Below, one piece after another: positions 31,862 through 40,581 of a stretch of DNA of 40,997 nucleotides. Below the pieces are notes generated by a model, which was not told the DNA's origin, ran no database searches, and saw nothing but the letters and a program-made list of their open reading frames with translations. Location of the stretch: positions 1 to 40,997 of the forward strand of contig JAWKNW010000039.1 in assembly GCA_041391505.1 (NCBI GenBank), read 5' to 3'. The translations under genes and the position numbers were made by a program. The stretch comes from Rhodothermales bacterium (lineage in GTDB: Bacteria > Bacteroidota > Rhodothermia > Rhodothermales > JAHQVL01). The first letter of the stretch is position 1. Each line of letters opens with the position of its first letter.

Positions 31862-32947
31862 TCATCCCCGCAGCAGGTCGCCGATATGGCGGGCCACGGC
31901 GTTGGATGCCGATTCGGTCGGCCCCGCGAAGAAAGCGTGACGCGGGGCCTTGCCGGCGTCGGTGATCCCCTGGTAGGCCTCCCGGATGGCGGCCGGATCG
32001 GACCCGACGAGCTGATTCCATCCGCCGGCGAGGGTCTCCGTCCATTCGGTCTCGCGCCGCAGCGTCACGCACGGGACTTGCAGCCAGAAGGCTTCCTTCT
32101 GGAGGCCGCCAGAGTCGGTAAACACGGCCTGCGCGTGCGAGAGCAGCTTGAGCATGGCCAGATAGCCGAGCGGATCGATCATCAGGACGGTCTCCGGGGG
32201 CACAAAATCGCCCAGGCGGGCCCGCGTCCGCGGATGCAGCGGCATCACGACCGGCACCCCGAGCCGCCCGAGGCCGGCAAAGATCCGTTTCAGCGTGGGC
32301 GCGTCGTCCGTATTCTCCGCCCGGTGCACGGTCGCCACGACATACTCGCCCGGCGCAAACGGGATGAGGCGCTCCAGGTCCACGCGCTCGTCCGCCCGGG
32401 CCGCAAAATGCCGGGTCGCGTCGTACATCACATCCCCGGTGAGGTGCACCCCCTCCACCATGCCCTCGCTGGCCAGATGCCGCACGGCATTTTCGGTGGG
32501 GCAACACAGCAGCGTGGAAAGCCGATCCGTCACGATGCGGTTGATCTCCTCGGGCATGGCGCGGTTGAACGACCGCAAGCCGGCTTCGACATGGACGATC
32601 GGGTGCCCGAGTTTCGCGGCGACGATCGCGCCGGCCAGCGTGGTATTCGTATCGCCGTACACCTGGATGGCAAGCGGGCCCCGGAACGAGCGCAGCACCT
32701 CTTCGAGCCGCTCCATGATGCGCCCCGTCTGCGCCGCATGCGATCCGGACCCGACCCCGAGGTCGTAGTCGGGCCGCGGCACGTCCAGCTCCTCGAAAAA
32801 CACCTGGCTCATGGCGGCGTCGTAGTGCTGCCCGGAATGGATGACGCGCTCGGCGATGCCGGCCCGCGCAAGGGCGCGACTGACCATCGCCGCCTTCACG
32901 AACTGCGGGCGCGCCCCGACTACGGTCACCAGTCGACGATGTGGCAT
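31862..32947 (-). CDS. wecB: UDP-N-acetylglucosamine 2-epimerase (non-hydrolysing)
   Basis: A 361-aa GT-B-fold epimerase interconverting UDP-GlcNAc and UDP-ManNAc. VVGARPQFVKAA at the N-terminus, HSGQHYD, VYGDTNTTLAGA, HVEAGLRSFNRAMPEEINR and FTDSGGLQKEA with PLHPRTR are all canonical WecB/MnaA motifs. It follows a glycosyltransferase by 20 bp and would supply ManNAc-type sugar for the surface glycan. There is no Shine-Dalgarno sequence. It converges with the cytochrome/LRR gene with no spacer. Confidence 0.94.
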   Translation of the reverse strand: MPHRRLVTVVGARPQFVKAAMVSRALARAGIAERVIHSGQHYDAAMSQVFFEELDVPRPDYDLGVGSGSHAAQTGRIMERLEEVLRSFRGPLAIQVYGDTNTTLAGAIVAAKLGHPIVHVEAGLRSFNRAMPEEINRIVTDRLSTLLCCPTENAVRHLASEGMVEGVHLTGDVMYDATRHFAARADERVDLERLIPFAPGEYVVATVHRAENTDDAPTLKRIFAGLGRLGVPVVMPLHPRTRARLGDFVPPETVLMIDPLGYLAMLKLLSHAQAVFTDSGGLQKEAFWLQVPCVTLRRETEWTETLAGGWNQLVGSDPAAIREAYQGITDAGKAPRHAFFAGPTESASNAVARHIGDLLRG

Positions 32948-32967
32948 GGAGGATGGGGTTACAGTCG

Positions 32968-34269
32968 TTAGCGGGGCATGGAAAGGCGGGTCAGCAGGTC
33001 GGCCAGCTCGCCGGCCTGGGCGCGCCGGCTGTAACGCGCCGCCGCCTCCGCCGTGGCGCCGCGCGCCGGCGTCCCGTCTCGCCAGGCAGCGACCCAGCGC
33101 TGTAGACTAGTCGTCACGCCGGCGACGTCCTCGTAGTCGCACGCCGCGCCGGCGCCGGCGTCCAGGACGATTTGCGCCGTCTCGCCGTCCGGCGGCCCCA
33201 GCACCAGCACCGGACGCTGCGACGCCAGATACTCAAACACCTTGCCCGGAATGATGTCGTTGGCGGCGCGCACGCGGTTTACGGCCAGCAGCAGGACCTG
33301 CGACGACACCACGTGCCGGACGGCCTCGCGATGCGGCATGTAGGGCAGATAAACGACCTGCCCATCCAAGCCAAGCCGGCTCACCTCCTCCCGGACGCGC
33401 GCGTCCACGTTGCCGACGAGCCGGACTTCCACGTCAGGATTCTGCAGCGCCGCGAGCGCCCGCCACAACGCATGCGGGTTGCGGTCGGCGTTCATGTTGC
33501 CGACATGCGTGATGACGAACCGACCGGTGTCGGGAAACGGCTCCTGATCGAAGTCGGCCTCGTCGTAGCCGTTGTAGATGTTGACGCACGGCGTCGCCGT
33601 CCGCGCCGCGAAGGCGCGCTGGACGGCGGGGCTCACCGTGACGACGCACTGCGCCTCGTCCAGCACCGATTGTTCGAGCGCGCGGTTGCGCCGGCTCGCC
33701 CAGGCCGACATCGGCAGCGCGTCGAGGTAGTCGATGTCGGTCCACGGGTCGCGGAAGTCGGCCACCCACGGGATGCCGAAACGCCGATGCAGCGCGCGGC
33801 CGATGAGGTGCGTCGAGTGCGGCGGGCCCGTCGTCAGCAGCACATCCGGGCGGTGCGCCGCGATCGCGGCGGCGCCGGCGCGCGTGGCGTAGGGCACCCA
33901 CCCCACCCGGGCGTCGGGGATGAACAGGTTGGCGCGCACCCAGCGGGCGAGCCGCTCCACCCTGCCGGGCGGCTTGTCGGACAGGAAGCCCACCGTCACG
34001 GCATCCGATTTCGACTTGCCGCTCAACGCCCCGTACCAGGAATACGGATCCCACGCCCCGGTACGGATCACGTCGATGCTGGCCGGCACCTCGCCGGCCA
34101 TCGCGGGGTCCAGATCCGGATAGGCGGCGGACTCCGGAGCGACGGTGAGCACCCGCGGCGACCAGCCGCTTGCCGGGAGATACTTGACGAATTTGAGCGT
34201 CCGCTGCACCCCCGACCCGCCGGAAGGGGGGAAATAATAGGCGATGTAAAGGACGCTCCGCACGCGCAT
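32968..34269 (-). CDS. glycosyltransferase (GT4-like)
   Basis: A GT-B glycosyltransferase of 433 aa. VLYIAYYFPPSGGSGVQRTLKFVKYLPASGW at the N-terminus is the glycine-rich acceptor-side loop seen in GT4 enzymes. The middle holds LLTTGPPHSTHLIG and VADFRDPWTDIDY. The C-terminal part has THVGNMNADRNPHALW and the donor-side VFEYLASQRPVLVLGPPDGE. I take the ATG at 34269, whose first base is also the last base of the YfhO stop codon (TGATG overlap); the frame stays open upstream but only as a shadow of YfhO. Confidence 0.87.
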   Translation of the reverse strand: MRVRSVLYIAYYFPPSGGSGVQRTLKFVKYLPASGWSPRVLTVAPESAAYPDLDPAMAGEVPASIDVIRTGAWDPYSWYGALSGKSKSDAVTVGFLSDKPPGRVERLARWVRANLFIPDARVGWVPYATRAGAAAIAAHRPDVLLTTGPPHSTHLIGRALHRRFGIPWVADFRDPWTDIDYLDALPMSAWASRRNRALEQSVLDEAQCVVTVSPAVQRAFAARTATPCVNIYNGYDEADFDQEPFPDTGRFVITHVGNMNADRNPHALWRALAALQNPDVEVRLVGNVDARVREEVSRLGLDGQVVYLPYMPHREAVRHVVSSQVLLLAVNRVRAANDIIPGKVFEYLASQRPVLVLGPPDGETAQIVLDAGAGAACDYEDVAGVTTSLQRWVAAWRDGTPARGATAEAAARYSRRAQAGELADLLTRLSMPR

Positions 34270-36782
34270 CAACGCCTGGTCCGTACGTACCCCAGCCCGA
34301 GCAGCGCCAGCACGCCGCCATAGGTCAGCAGCGTCGCGATGAGCGACAGCGTGTACCCCAGCCGCACGCTGGAGGGATCGAAGCGCATCTCGACGGTATG
34401 CGCCCCCGCCGGCACGACGACGCCCCGGATGAGATAATCCACCTTCTCGATGGGCGCCTCGACCCCGTCGATCGTGGCCGTCCATCCGGCCGGGTAATAG
34501 ACCTCGCTGACGACGAGCAAACGCGGGGCGTCCGTCTCGACCGACCACCGGATCTCCCGGGGCGAAAATACCTCGAGGTCGACACGCGCCACGGCGTTCG
34601 AGTCAATCGGTGCCGGCGCGAGATCCAGCGGCGTCTCCACGATGGCCGTCTTTCCCACATCGAACGACGCGCTCCGCAGCCGATCCCAGATCTGCTGGTA
34701 ATCCTGCATCACCTCCACCTCGCCGACGAAATGCGCGCGCGGCTCGACATCCACCTTCTCGAACACCCGATAGCCAGTCTGATCGCCGGTGTATACGGGC
34801 TGAAGACCCGGCACCGGACTGCCGGCGACCACGTACTTCACACCCAGCAGGTCGAGCGCGTTCGGGTTCGGGATGCCCGTCGATGGATCGAACAGGAGGT
34901 GTTCGAGATAATCCTGATACAGCCGGAGCTTCGCGCCGTGGTAGCCGCCGAGCGACTCGTAATGGAACGAAGGACGAGCCGTGACGGACGGGTGCCGGCC
35001 TTCGAGCGAGAGCACGCGGAAGTGCCCCGGCCCGCCGGCCTGCGCGACCTGGTCGATGAGGTACCGGTCAAAATCGTAGGTCTGGATCTGATCCTGCGAC
35101 GAAGCGGCATCGACCAGGATCTCGCTGTTGAGATAACGCCGGTCCACCCCCCAGAGATCGACCACGACGAGCGCGGCAAAGAGGAATGCCCCGACGCCGG
35201 CGGGAATCGTCCCGCGGCGAACCAGCACGATGGCGCCCATCCCCAGCACCAGGAAGATCAGCGACCGCACGGCGTCTTCGCCGAACATGTCGCGCCGCTC
35301 CTGACTGGCATTCGTCAGATACTGGCGCGCCGCCTGAACGACGCGGGGGTCCGACGGCGACACGTTGTTGCCCGAGGCGATCTGCTGCACGGCCATCTCG
35401 TATTCGCCCGGCCGCTCGAACGAAAAAAGCGACGCCTTCCCGCCGAGCAGGACGACGAGGAACAGGATGACCGATCCGAACACGATAAACGCCGGCGTCT
35501 TCCAGATCGGCGTCGCGTCGGTTTCCTCCGTCATCACCCCGTGCAGTCCGATCGCGGCGAGCGCCGCCAGCACCAGCGCCACGATGCTCAGCCAGGTCTC
35601 CGGCACCCGGAACGCATCGAACATCGGGAAATGATCGAACATCAACCGGTTGAGCAGCGAAAAGTGTTCGCCCAGCGAAAACAGCGTCATCACCAGCGCG
35701 GCGATGCCGAGCGCGAGCACCTTGCGGTCGCGGTAGCGCCAGATCGCGAGGATCGCGAGGGCGATCACGAGGCCGCCCACGTAATGCGGACCGCCCGTCG
35801 AACCCTTCGGGCCCCAGTACGCCGCGGAGCCGCCAAAGGCGTGCGCCACGAGCAGCGTCAGCAGCTCGCCGACACCCTGGCTCCACCCCATCGCGTACGT
35901 CCAGTCCATCGTGCCCGGCTCGCCGCCGACTTCCGCGCCCCGGATCGTGTAGTTCTTGTATTCCGAGATCGCGAGGTAGGGATGCGCGACCATGAGGATA
36001 CCGAGCACGCCGCCAAGCGCGAGCCAACCCGTCGATTTGAGAAAGCCGGCCCGATCGGCCGATCGCAGGGCGCTCACCCCTTCCACCACCCACCAGATGC
36101 CGATCACCCAGACCGCGTAATAGGTGATCTGGACGTGCCCGGCGCGGAGGTTGACCGCGAGCGCTATCGCGAACAGCAGCCCGCCCAGCAGGCCGGGGCG
36201 CTTCAAGGCGTAGGCAAAGGCTAGCACCAGCCAGGGCGCGAAGGCCAGGGCGATAAACTTGGAGTTATGACCGGCGGCGAGAATGACGGGCATGTAGGTC
36301 GTCAGACCGTAGGCGACGGCGCCGAATACCGAACTCCAGACGCTGCCCGTTAGAAAAAACGCGAGGAGATAGGCGCCGACGAGCATGACGATGAGATGCG
36401 ACGAGGGCCAGATCACCCCGCGCAGGAGCCGCGGGATGTCGTCCACCTGCGGGGCGCCTTCGGGGGTCGATATCAAATAGCCCGGCATGCCGGCGAACGC
36501 GTTCGTGGCCCACAGCGCCTCGTCGCCCGTCGCCTCCTCGTACGAAATCATCGACTGCGCCATGGCGCGCCAGCTGACCGTATCGTAGGCGATCAGCGAC
36601 TTGCCCGAGAAATGGATCGCGCCGAAAAACGTAAAGGAGAGCGCGACGAGGAGCCCTATCGCCATCGCGTGCTGGTAGAGCGGGCGCTGGAAGGGTCCGG
36701 CCAGACTTCCTGCCGCCGGCGTCACCGGGCTGGATTTCGACGCCGCGCCGGCGGTCGATTTTTTCTTCTTGTGGGATGCCAT
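34269..36782 (-). CDS. YfhO family large membrane protein
   Basis: An 837-aa polytopic protein with a Lys/Ser-rich cytoplasmic N-terminus (about 1-35) and about twelve hydrophobic segments. A large extracytoplasmic domain near the C-terminus (about 560-800) precedes a last membrane helix. Segments such as ATNAFAGMPGYLIST and AGHNSKFIALAFAPWLVLAF fit the YfhO group (PF09586-like), glycosyltransferase-C-type proteins linked to glycosylation of lipoteichoic acid or surface glycans. It is coupled to the next glycosyltransferase by a TGATG overlap and lies 42 bp after gatC. Confidence 0.8.
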   Translation of the reverse strand: MASHKKKKSTAGAASKSSPVTPAAGSLAGPFQRPLYQHAMAIGLLVALSFTFFGAIHFSGKSLIAYDTVSWRAMAQSMISYEEATGDEALWATNAFAGMPGYLISTPEGAPQVDDIPRLLRGVIWPSSHLIVMLVGAYLLAFFLTGSVWSSVFGAVAYGLTTYMPVILAAGHNSKFIALAFAPWLVLAFAYALKRPGLLGGLLFAIALAVNLRAGHVQITYYAVWVIGIWWVVEGVSALRSADRAGFLKSTGWLALGGVLGILMVAHPYLAISEYKNYTIRGAEVGGEPGTMDWTYAMGWSQGVGELLTLLVAHAFGGSAAYWGPKGSTGGPHYVGGLVIALAILAIWRYRDRKVLALGIAALVMTLFSLGEHFSLLNRLMFDHFPMFDAFRVPETWLSIVALVLAALAAIGLHGVMTEETDATPIWKTPAFIVFGSVILFLVVLLGGKASLFSFERPGEYEMAVQQIASGNNVSPSDPRVVQAARQYLTNASQERRDMFGEDAVRSLIFLVLGMGAIVLVRRGTIPAGVGAFLFAALVVVDLWGVDRRYLNSEILVDAASSQDQIQTYDFDRYLIDQVAQAGGPGHFRVLSLEGRHPSVTARPSFHYESLGGYHGAKLRLYQDYLEHLLFDPSTGIPNPNALDLLGVKYVVAGSPVPGLQPVYTGDQTGYRVFEKVDVEPRAHFVGEVEVMQDYQQIWDRLRSASFDVGKTAIVETPLDLAPAPIDSNAVARVDLEVFSPREIRWSVETDAPRLLVVSEVYYPAGWTATIDGVEAPIEKVDYLIRGVVVPAGAHTVEMRFDPSSVRLGYTLSLIATLLTYGGVLALLGLGYVRTRR

Positions 36783-36824
36783 GTATTCAGGGATGGAGAG
36801 CCGCCGGCGAGGCGGTGGGACGGC

Positions 36825-37112
36825 TCATTCGATGACTTTCGGGACTCGAAAATACGTGCCGTCCGCATCAGGTGCATTCTTGAGCGCCTCCGCATGGCTG
36901 ATCCGCTGCTGCGCGGCATCCTCCCGCTCCACATTGTACAGGTCGATCACATGCGACATCGGGGGCACCCCATCGGTGTCCAGCTCGTTCAGCTTCGCCA
37001 TGTAACCGAGAACCGCCTCCAGGTCCTCGACCATGCGCGCCTCTTCCTCGGGGGTGAAGCGCAGCCGGGCCAGCGCCGCCATGTATCGTACGTCTTCGCG
37101 GGTGATTGCCAT
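36825..37112 (-). CDS. gatC: aspartyl/glutamyl-tRNA amidotransferase subunit C
   Basis: A 95-aa subunit of the GatCAB complex that converts Glu-tRNAGln (and Asp-tRNAAsn) to the amidated forms. ITREDVRYMAALARLRFTPEE at the N-terminus, then DTDGVPPMSHV, and a C-terminal FRVPKVIE are typical. gatA and gatB are not nearby. It starts 3 bp after the isomerase-like gene and lies upstream of yfhO, so it shares a transcript with glycan genes. Confidence 0.93.
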   Translation of the reverse strand: MAITREDVRYMAALARLRFTPEEEARMVEDLEAVLGYMAKLNELDTDGVPPMSHVIDLYNVEREDAAQQRISHAEALKNAPDADGTYFRVPKVIE

Positions 37113-37115
37113 CGT

Positions 37116-37922
37116 TCAGGTTGCCAGGTGGTCGGAAGGTCGTGCGGCGGTTTGCCGGATCAGTTCATGGAGGCGCGTGGCGGCGCGAAGGCCTTCTTTC
37201 GGCTTGGGCTCGACCTGGACGCACAGGCTGAGCGGCCCGGCGTATCCGATGTCGCGCAGCTCCCGAAGCCGGGCGCCCCAGTCCACCGCGCCCTCCCCGA
37301 ACGAGGCCGGCCGCCAGGACTGTTTCGCCGGCAGGGCGTCGGCGCAGCGGACAAAACCCAGCCGGTTCGCCAGCCGAGGCAGGCCGTCCGCCGGATCGTC
37401 TCCCTGCATCACGGCCGACGCGGGATCCCACCCGGCCCGTACGGCCGGATGATCGACCCGATCCAGCAGCTCCGCCAGCGCCTGGGCATGGGGCGCGCAG
37501 GTGTCGGCCTCGTGAAACACGATCAGGTCGACGCCGGCGCGCGCGGACCGGTCGGCCGCGCGGCGAAGCGCATCGGCCGCCGTGGCGGCGTGCTCCGGCG
37601 ACGAAGCAAACGACGACACGATCAGGCGCGTGCAGCCGATGCGGGTGCAAAAGGCCAGCGTGTCGTCCAGCGAGGCGATCTCGTTCATCCATCCCGCCCG
37701 ATCCTCCGCCGGCCCCAGAAAGAGGCCCGGATCGATGGCGGCCACCGGCAGTTCGTTTTCCTCGAGCCGGCGGCGGAGCCGCGCCTCGTTGACAAACGGC
37801 ACGCGCTCGCAATGTTTGCCCACGGCGCGCAACTCGACGGCCTCCAGCCCCCACAGCATCGTATAGTGCAGGGCGCGATCCAGGTCGCACGTAACGCTAT
37901 CGGTGAGCCAGGTGGGGATCAT
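37116..37922 (-). CDS. sugar phosphate isomerase/epimerase-like TIM barrel
   Basis: A protein of about 268 aa in the xylose isomerase-like (AP endonuclease 2) TIM-barrel superfamily. GLEAVELRAVG is at the N-terminus, LPVAAIDPGLFL and IGCTRLIVSSFAS in the middle. Metal-site candidates are the Glu in VFHEAD, the Asp in AGWDPASA and the aromatic/acidic segment GEGAVDWGARLRELRDIGYAGPLSL. A TTG at 37940 extends the frame, but the ATG at 37922 is the better start and keeps it clear of the terminator at 37939-37971. Substrate unknown. It heads the operon with gatC. Confidence 0.82.
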   Translation of the reverse strand: MIPTWLTDSVTCDLDRALHYTMLWGLEAVELRAVGKHCERVPFVNEARLRRRLEENELPVAAIDPGLFLGPAEDRAGWMNEIASLDDTLAFCTRIGCTRLIVSSFASSPEHAATAADALRRAADRSARAGVDLIVFHEADTCAPHAQALAELLDRVDHPAVRAGWDPASAVMQGDDPADGLPRLANRLGFVRCADALPAKQSWRPASFGEGAVDWGARLRELRDIGYAGPLSLCVQVEPKPKEGLRAATRLHELIRQTAARPSDHLAT

Positions 37923-37938
37923 GGAAACGGGCGGGGAC

Positions 37939-37971
37939 AAAAAAAGGGCAGCACGCTGCTGCGTGCTGCCC
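37939..37971 (-). terminator. intrinsic terminator downstream of the pilQ-like gene
   Basis: GGGCAGCACGC (37946-37956) pairs perfectly with GCGTGCTGCCC (37961-37971) around a 4-nt loop. Read on the minus strand the 11-bp stem is followed by seven T (A-run at 37939-37945). It starts about 30 bp after the secretin stop and ends just before the isomerase-like gene on the same strand. It therefore separates the pilus operon from the gatC-glycan operon. This is the clearest intrinsic terminator in the window. Confidence 0.93.
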
Positions 37972-37999
37972 GTGATAAGACCAAACGTTCCGAACGTTC

Positions 38000-39391
38000 C
38001 TAGTTGTTATCCGGATAGGTCACTTTGCGCGCCTTCGAGGCGTCGAGCCGGCGAACATCCTCTTCCAGCTGACGGCGGCGGCGTTCGAGCAGCTGATCCG
38101 GGAACGGACGCTGGGTGCGGACGTCGAGCTGGTCGAGCAGGCGCGCCTGGATGATGATCAGGAGTTCGCGCTGCGTCTTGTCGGTCCGGTTGTACCCGAA
38201 CAGATAACGCAGCCCGAAGAACCATGGCGGGAGATCCTTCAGGATCGGAACGCCGCGGCGGGTGATCGTTTTCTGCGTCGTATAGAGCCCGCCGATGACC
38301 GTCTGCTCGCCATCGAGCAGCAGCACCTGCGTGTCGGCGCGGTTTCGCGCGATCACGATGCCGGCTTCCGACGGCGAGCTGTTCGAGTTTTCGACGGCGA
38401 CGTCGAGGTGAATGAACTCGATCACCTCGGTGCCGAGCGAGTCGCTTACGGTCTCCCGGATCACGGTCGGCGTCACGTCGATGATGATACCCGTCGAGAA
38501 GAACTGCGTGATCGTGTTGCCGGCGAAGTCGCGCTGCTGCACGGGCACGTCGCTACCTATCTGGATATTGCCCTTCTGGCCGCTCTGGACCGTCACGGTC
38601 GGGCTGGCGATCGTCTCGCCGAGGCCTTCCTGTTCAAACGCGCGGATCAACTGGGTGAGGCCAGAGAAACTGACCCGGTCCGGCCCGATGATGTAGTTGT
38701 CGACGCTGCTGAAGACATTCTCGGTATTGATGAAAATGCGCGGGATGTCCTGGTTGCCGTTGTTCGTATTGCCCGAGCCCCCGCCAAAGGAACCGCCGCC
38801 GGCGCCCCCGCTGCCGCCGCCGCGGCTGGCCTGCGGACCGAACCACACGCTCCAGTCGATACCGAGTTCGAGCGACTTCGTGAGGTTGGCGTCGAACAAC
38901 ACGGCGTTGATCTGGACTTCACGCGTGCCGGCGGTCGCCGGAACGACCTGCGTCACCGCCGGATCGACCGGCCGGCCGGCGGCCTGGTCGGCATTCATGA
39001 CGAGCGGCGTCGCCTGGGCCGCCTGGATAATGAAGTAGCGATCGGTCTCGCGATACGTCAGCCCCTTCAGTTCGAGCACAAACTCCAGCGCGTCGAAAAA
39101 CTGCAGGTTGGTGATCGTGACGCCGATCGGTTCGGAGCGCCCTTCCGGGTCGATCACCTGCTTCCCGGTCACCCGGTCGAACACCGGATTGATAAACTCC
39201 AGGAACTGATCGAACGGCGTCGACGGAAGGAACGACACGAGTTGATCGGGAGGAACGTAGGTACGGATCTGCCGCGGTGGGCGATCCTGCGCCTGCGCCG
39301 TGGTAACGGCCGTCATCCCCAGAAAAAGTAGTACAGTGAGCCAATAAGCCGGCCGAGTGCGGACCGCAGTTGGGGTAATCCAATTCATCAT
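38000..39391 (-). CDS. secretin (PilQ/GspD family), short form
   Basis: An outer-membrane secretin of 463 aa. It has a signal peptide (about 1-35, cleavage after AQAQ), an N-terminal secretin/STN-like domain (about 45-125) and an N0/N1-type segment VQINAVLFDANLTKSLELGIDW. A glycine-rich loop (about 187-210) and the C-terminal pore domain follow (VTVQSGQKGNIQIGSD, TGIIIDVTPTV, TQVLLLDGEQTVIGGLY, GVPILKDLP). It lacks AMIN domains and is shorter than typical PilQ (600-700 aa). With PilN and PilO upstream it is most likely the type IV pilus secretin. The start is preceded by AGGAG; two ATGs are adjacent (39391 and 39388). Confidence 0.85.
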   Translation of the reverse strand: MMNWITPTAVRTRPAYWLTVLLFLGMTAVTTAQAQDRPPRQIRTYVPPDQLVSFLPSTPFDQFLEFINPVFDRVTGKQVIDPEGRSEPIGVTITNLQFFDALEFVLELKGLTYRETDRYFIIQAAQATPLVMNADQAAGRPVDPAVTQVVPATAGTREVQINAVLFDANLTKSLELGIDWSVWFGPQASRGGGSGGAGGGSFGGGSGNTNNGNQDIPRIFINTENVFSSVDNYIIGPDRVSFSGLTQLIRAFEQEGLGETIASPTVTVQSGQKGNIQIGSDVPVQQRDFAGNTITQFFSTGIIIDVTPTVIRETVSDSLGTEVIEFIHLDVAVENSNSSPSEAGIVIARNRADTQVLLLDGEQTVIGGLYTTQKTITRRGVPILKDLPPWFFGLRYLFGYNRTDKTQRELLIIIQARLLDQLDVRTQRPFPDQLLERRRRQLEEDVRRLDASKARKVTYPDNN

Positions 39392-39446
39392 GCTCTCCTA
39401 ATATCACACGTCAGGGAGATGCCGGTGCTCGAGATGCCAAGAGCCG

Positions 39447-39476
39447 TGCGGCTGGAGGCAGCTACCTACCGCCGCA
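39447..39476 (-). other. structured element in the pilO-pilQ spacer
   Basis: On the minus strand a composite stem forms: TGCGGC pairs with GCCGCA, and inside it GGTAG pairs with CTGCC (one G-U) around a GTAG loop, with a TCCA bulge. It lies about 55-85 nt upstream of the secretin start in the otherwise unexplained 140-bp spacer 39392-39531. It has no T-tract, so it is not a simple terminator. It could be part of a leader RNA or attenuator; no known riboswitch core was recognised. Confidence 0.4.
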
Positions 39477-39531
39477 AGAAGCGTTATCCCCGGACAAATA
39501 ATTAGATGCTTTCAGGACCCTATCAAAAACC

Positions 39532-40536
39532 TTACCGATTACCGGTCGGTGCTAGGAGTGTTCCTCCGATCGCCTGCCGGTAACCCTGCTGCGTATCGAG
39601 TGTCAGATCGATATTATCAATGATTCCACCCTTGTTCAAGCGGGCCGATACGCGCCCTTCCACGGGATCGATATCGGTGATCGCGCCGAGGTATACGGGG
39701 TCGCCGACACCGAGCTGACGATATCCATCCTTGTCCTTGAACACGGCCTTTCCACCCACGATAGAAACCAACTGCGTGCCAGGATCTTCGATTTCCAGGT
39801 AGCCGTCGGTATTCGGCGGAATTTGATCCAGAATACCTGGATAAAACGGGTTGACCGCCGGCGATTCATCCGGCAAAATATCTTTCGGAACCGGAGGAAG
39901 CTGCCCCGACCAGCCCACGGGCAGCGACTGCCCCTCGAGCATGTCGGCAAAAAGATCTTCCGGGGCGCTCACCCCTTCCGTGCCGGAGAAATAGGCGTTC
40001 AACGACATCCGGAAGGAGACCATCACCTGGAGCTGCGGCTTCCCCTTCTCCTTGTTCTCCGTCACCAGATCGATATGATCGAGGCTGAGATTCTCAATTC
40101 GATAAAAGTTGCGGTTGTTCTCGATGCTCCAGATGAACTTGTAGAGGCTGCTAAAATACCCGCGCCCGTCCACCGTGAAGGTGTGGTAGCTGATATTCGG
40201 ATCCTCTTTCGTGCCGGTCGCCGTCACGTCGAAGTTCTTGAAGCCGGCGGTCGTGAGGCCGTTCAGATACCCGATCACGTCCGGGCTCTTGAGTTCCTCC
40301 GGGATGATCTTGTAGCGCGCGAACCACCGCCGCGTCGCATCGCGCGCGGACTCGCGAGACTGGGTCTCGGTGAGGAACAGCTGCTCCAGCTCGGCCTTCT
40401 TCAGCCGGGCCACCTTTTCGGCGCGCATGACCTGATCCAGCTCCTCGCCTTTCGCGCGCATGACGTACACACCAAAACCGATAACGATCAGCCAGATGGC
40501 CGCCATGACGAGGATACTATAACCGACTTTCGACAT
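39532..40536 (-). CDS. pilO: type IV pilus protein PilO with PilP-like C-terminal domain
   Basis: An inner-membrane alignment protein of 334 aa. It has one N-terminal membrane segment (about 8-27), a coiled-coil region (about 30-65), and a PilO-type ferredoxin-like domain (about 85-190, including YHTFTVDGRGYFSSLYKFIWSIE). A C-terminal ~95-residue tail follows, in which GVGDPVYLGAITDIDPVEGRVSARL resembles PilP. Typical PilO is ~200 aa, so this looks like a PilO-PilP fusion. It sits 45 bp after pilN and upstream of the secretin, the order pilN-pilO(P)-pilQ. Confidence 0.82.
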   Translation of the reverse strand: MSKVGYSILVMAAIWLIVIGFGVYVMRAKGEELDQVMRAEKVARLKKAELEQLFLTETQSRESARDATRRWFARYKIIPEELKSPDVIGYLNGLTTAGFKNFDVTATGTKEDPNISYHTFTVDGRGYFSSLYKFIWSIENNRNFYRIENLSLDHIDLVTENKEKGKPQLQVMVSFRMSLNAYFSGTEGVSAPEDLFADMLEGQSLPVGWSGQLPPVPKDILPDESPAVNPFYPGILDQIPPNTDGYLEIEDPGTQLVSIVGGKAVFKDKDGYRQLGVGDPVYLGAITDIDPVEGRVSARLNKGGIIDNIDLTLDTQQGYRQAIGGTLLAPTGNR

Positions 40537-40581
40537 GCTCTACAACGATCGGTGAACGATGGACGTGGAGAAACGACGCGC

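Noticed and set aside
39392..39531. A c-di-GMP riboswitch upstream of the secretin
   Set aside because: Only a short GGTAGGTAGC-like stretch resembles it; the conserved core segments with GCAAA were not found.
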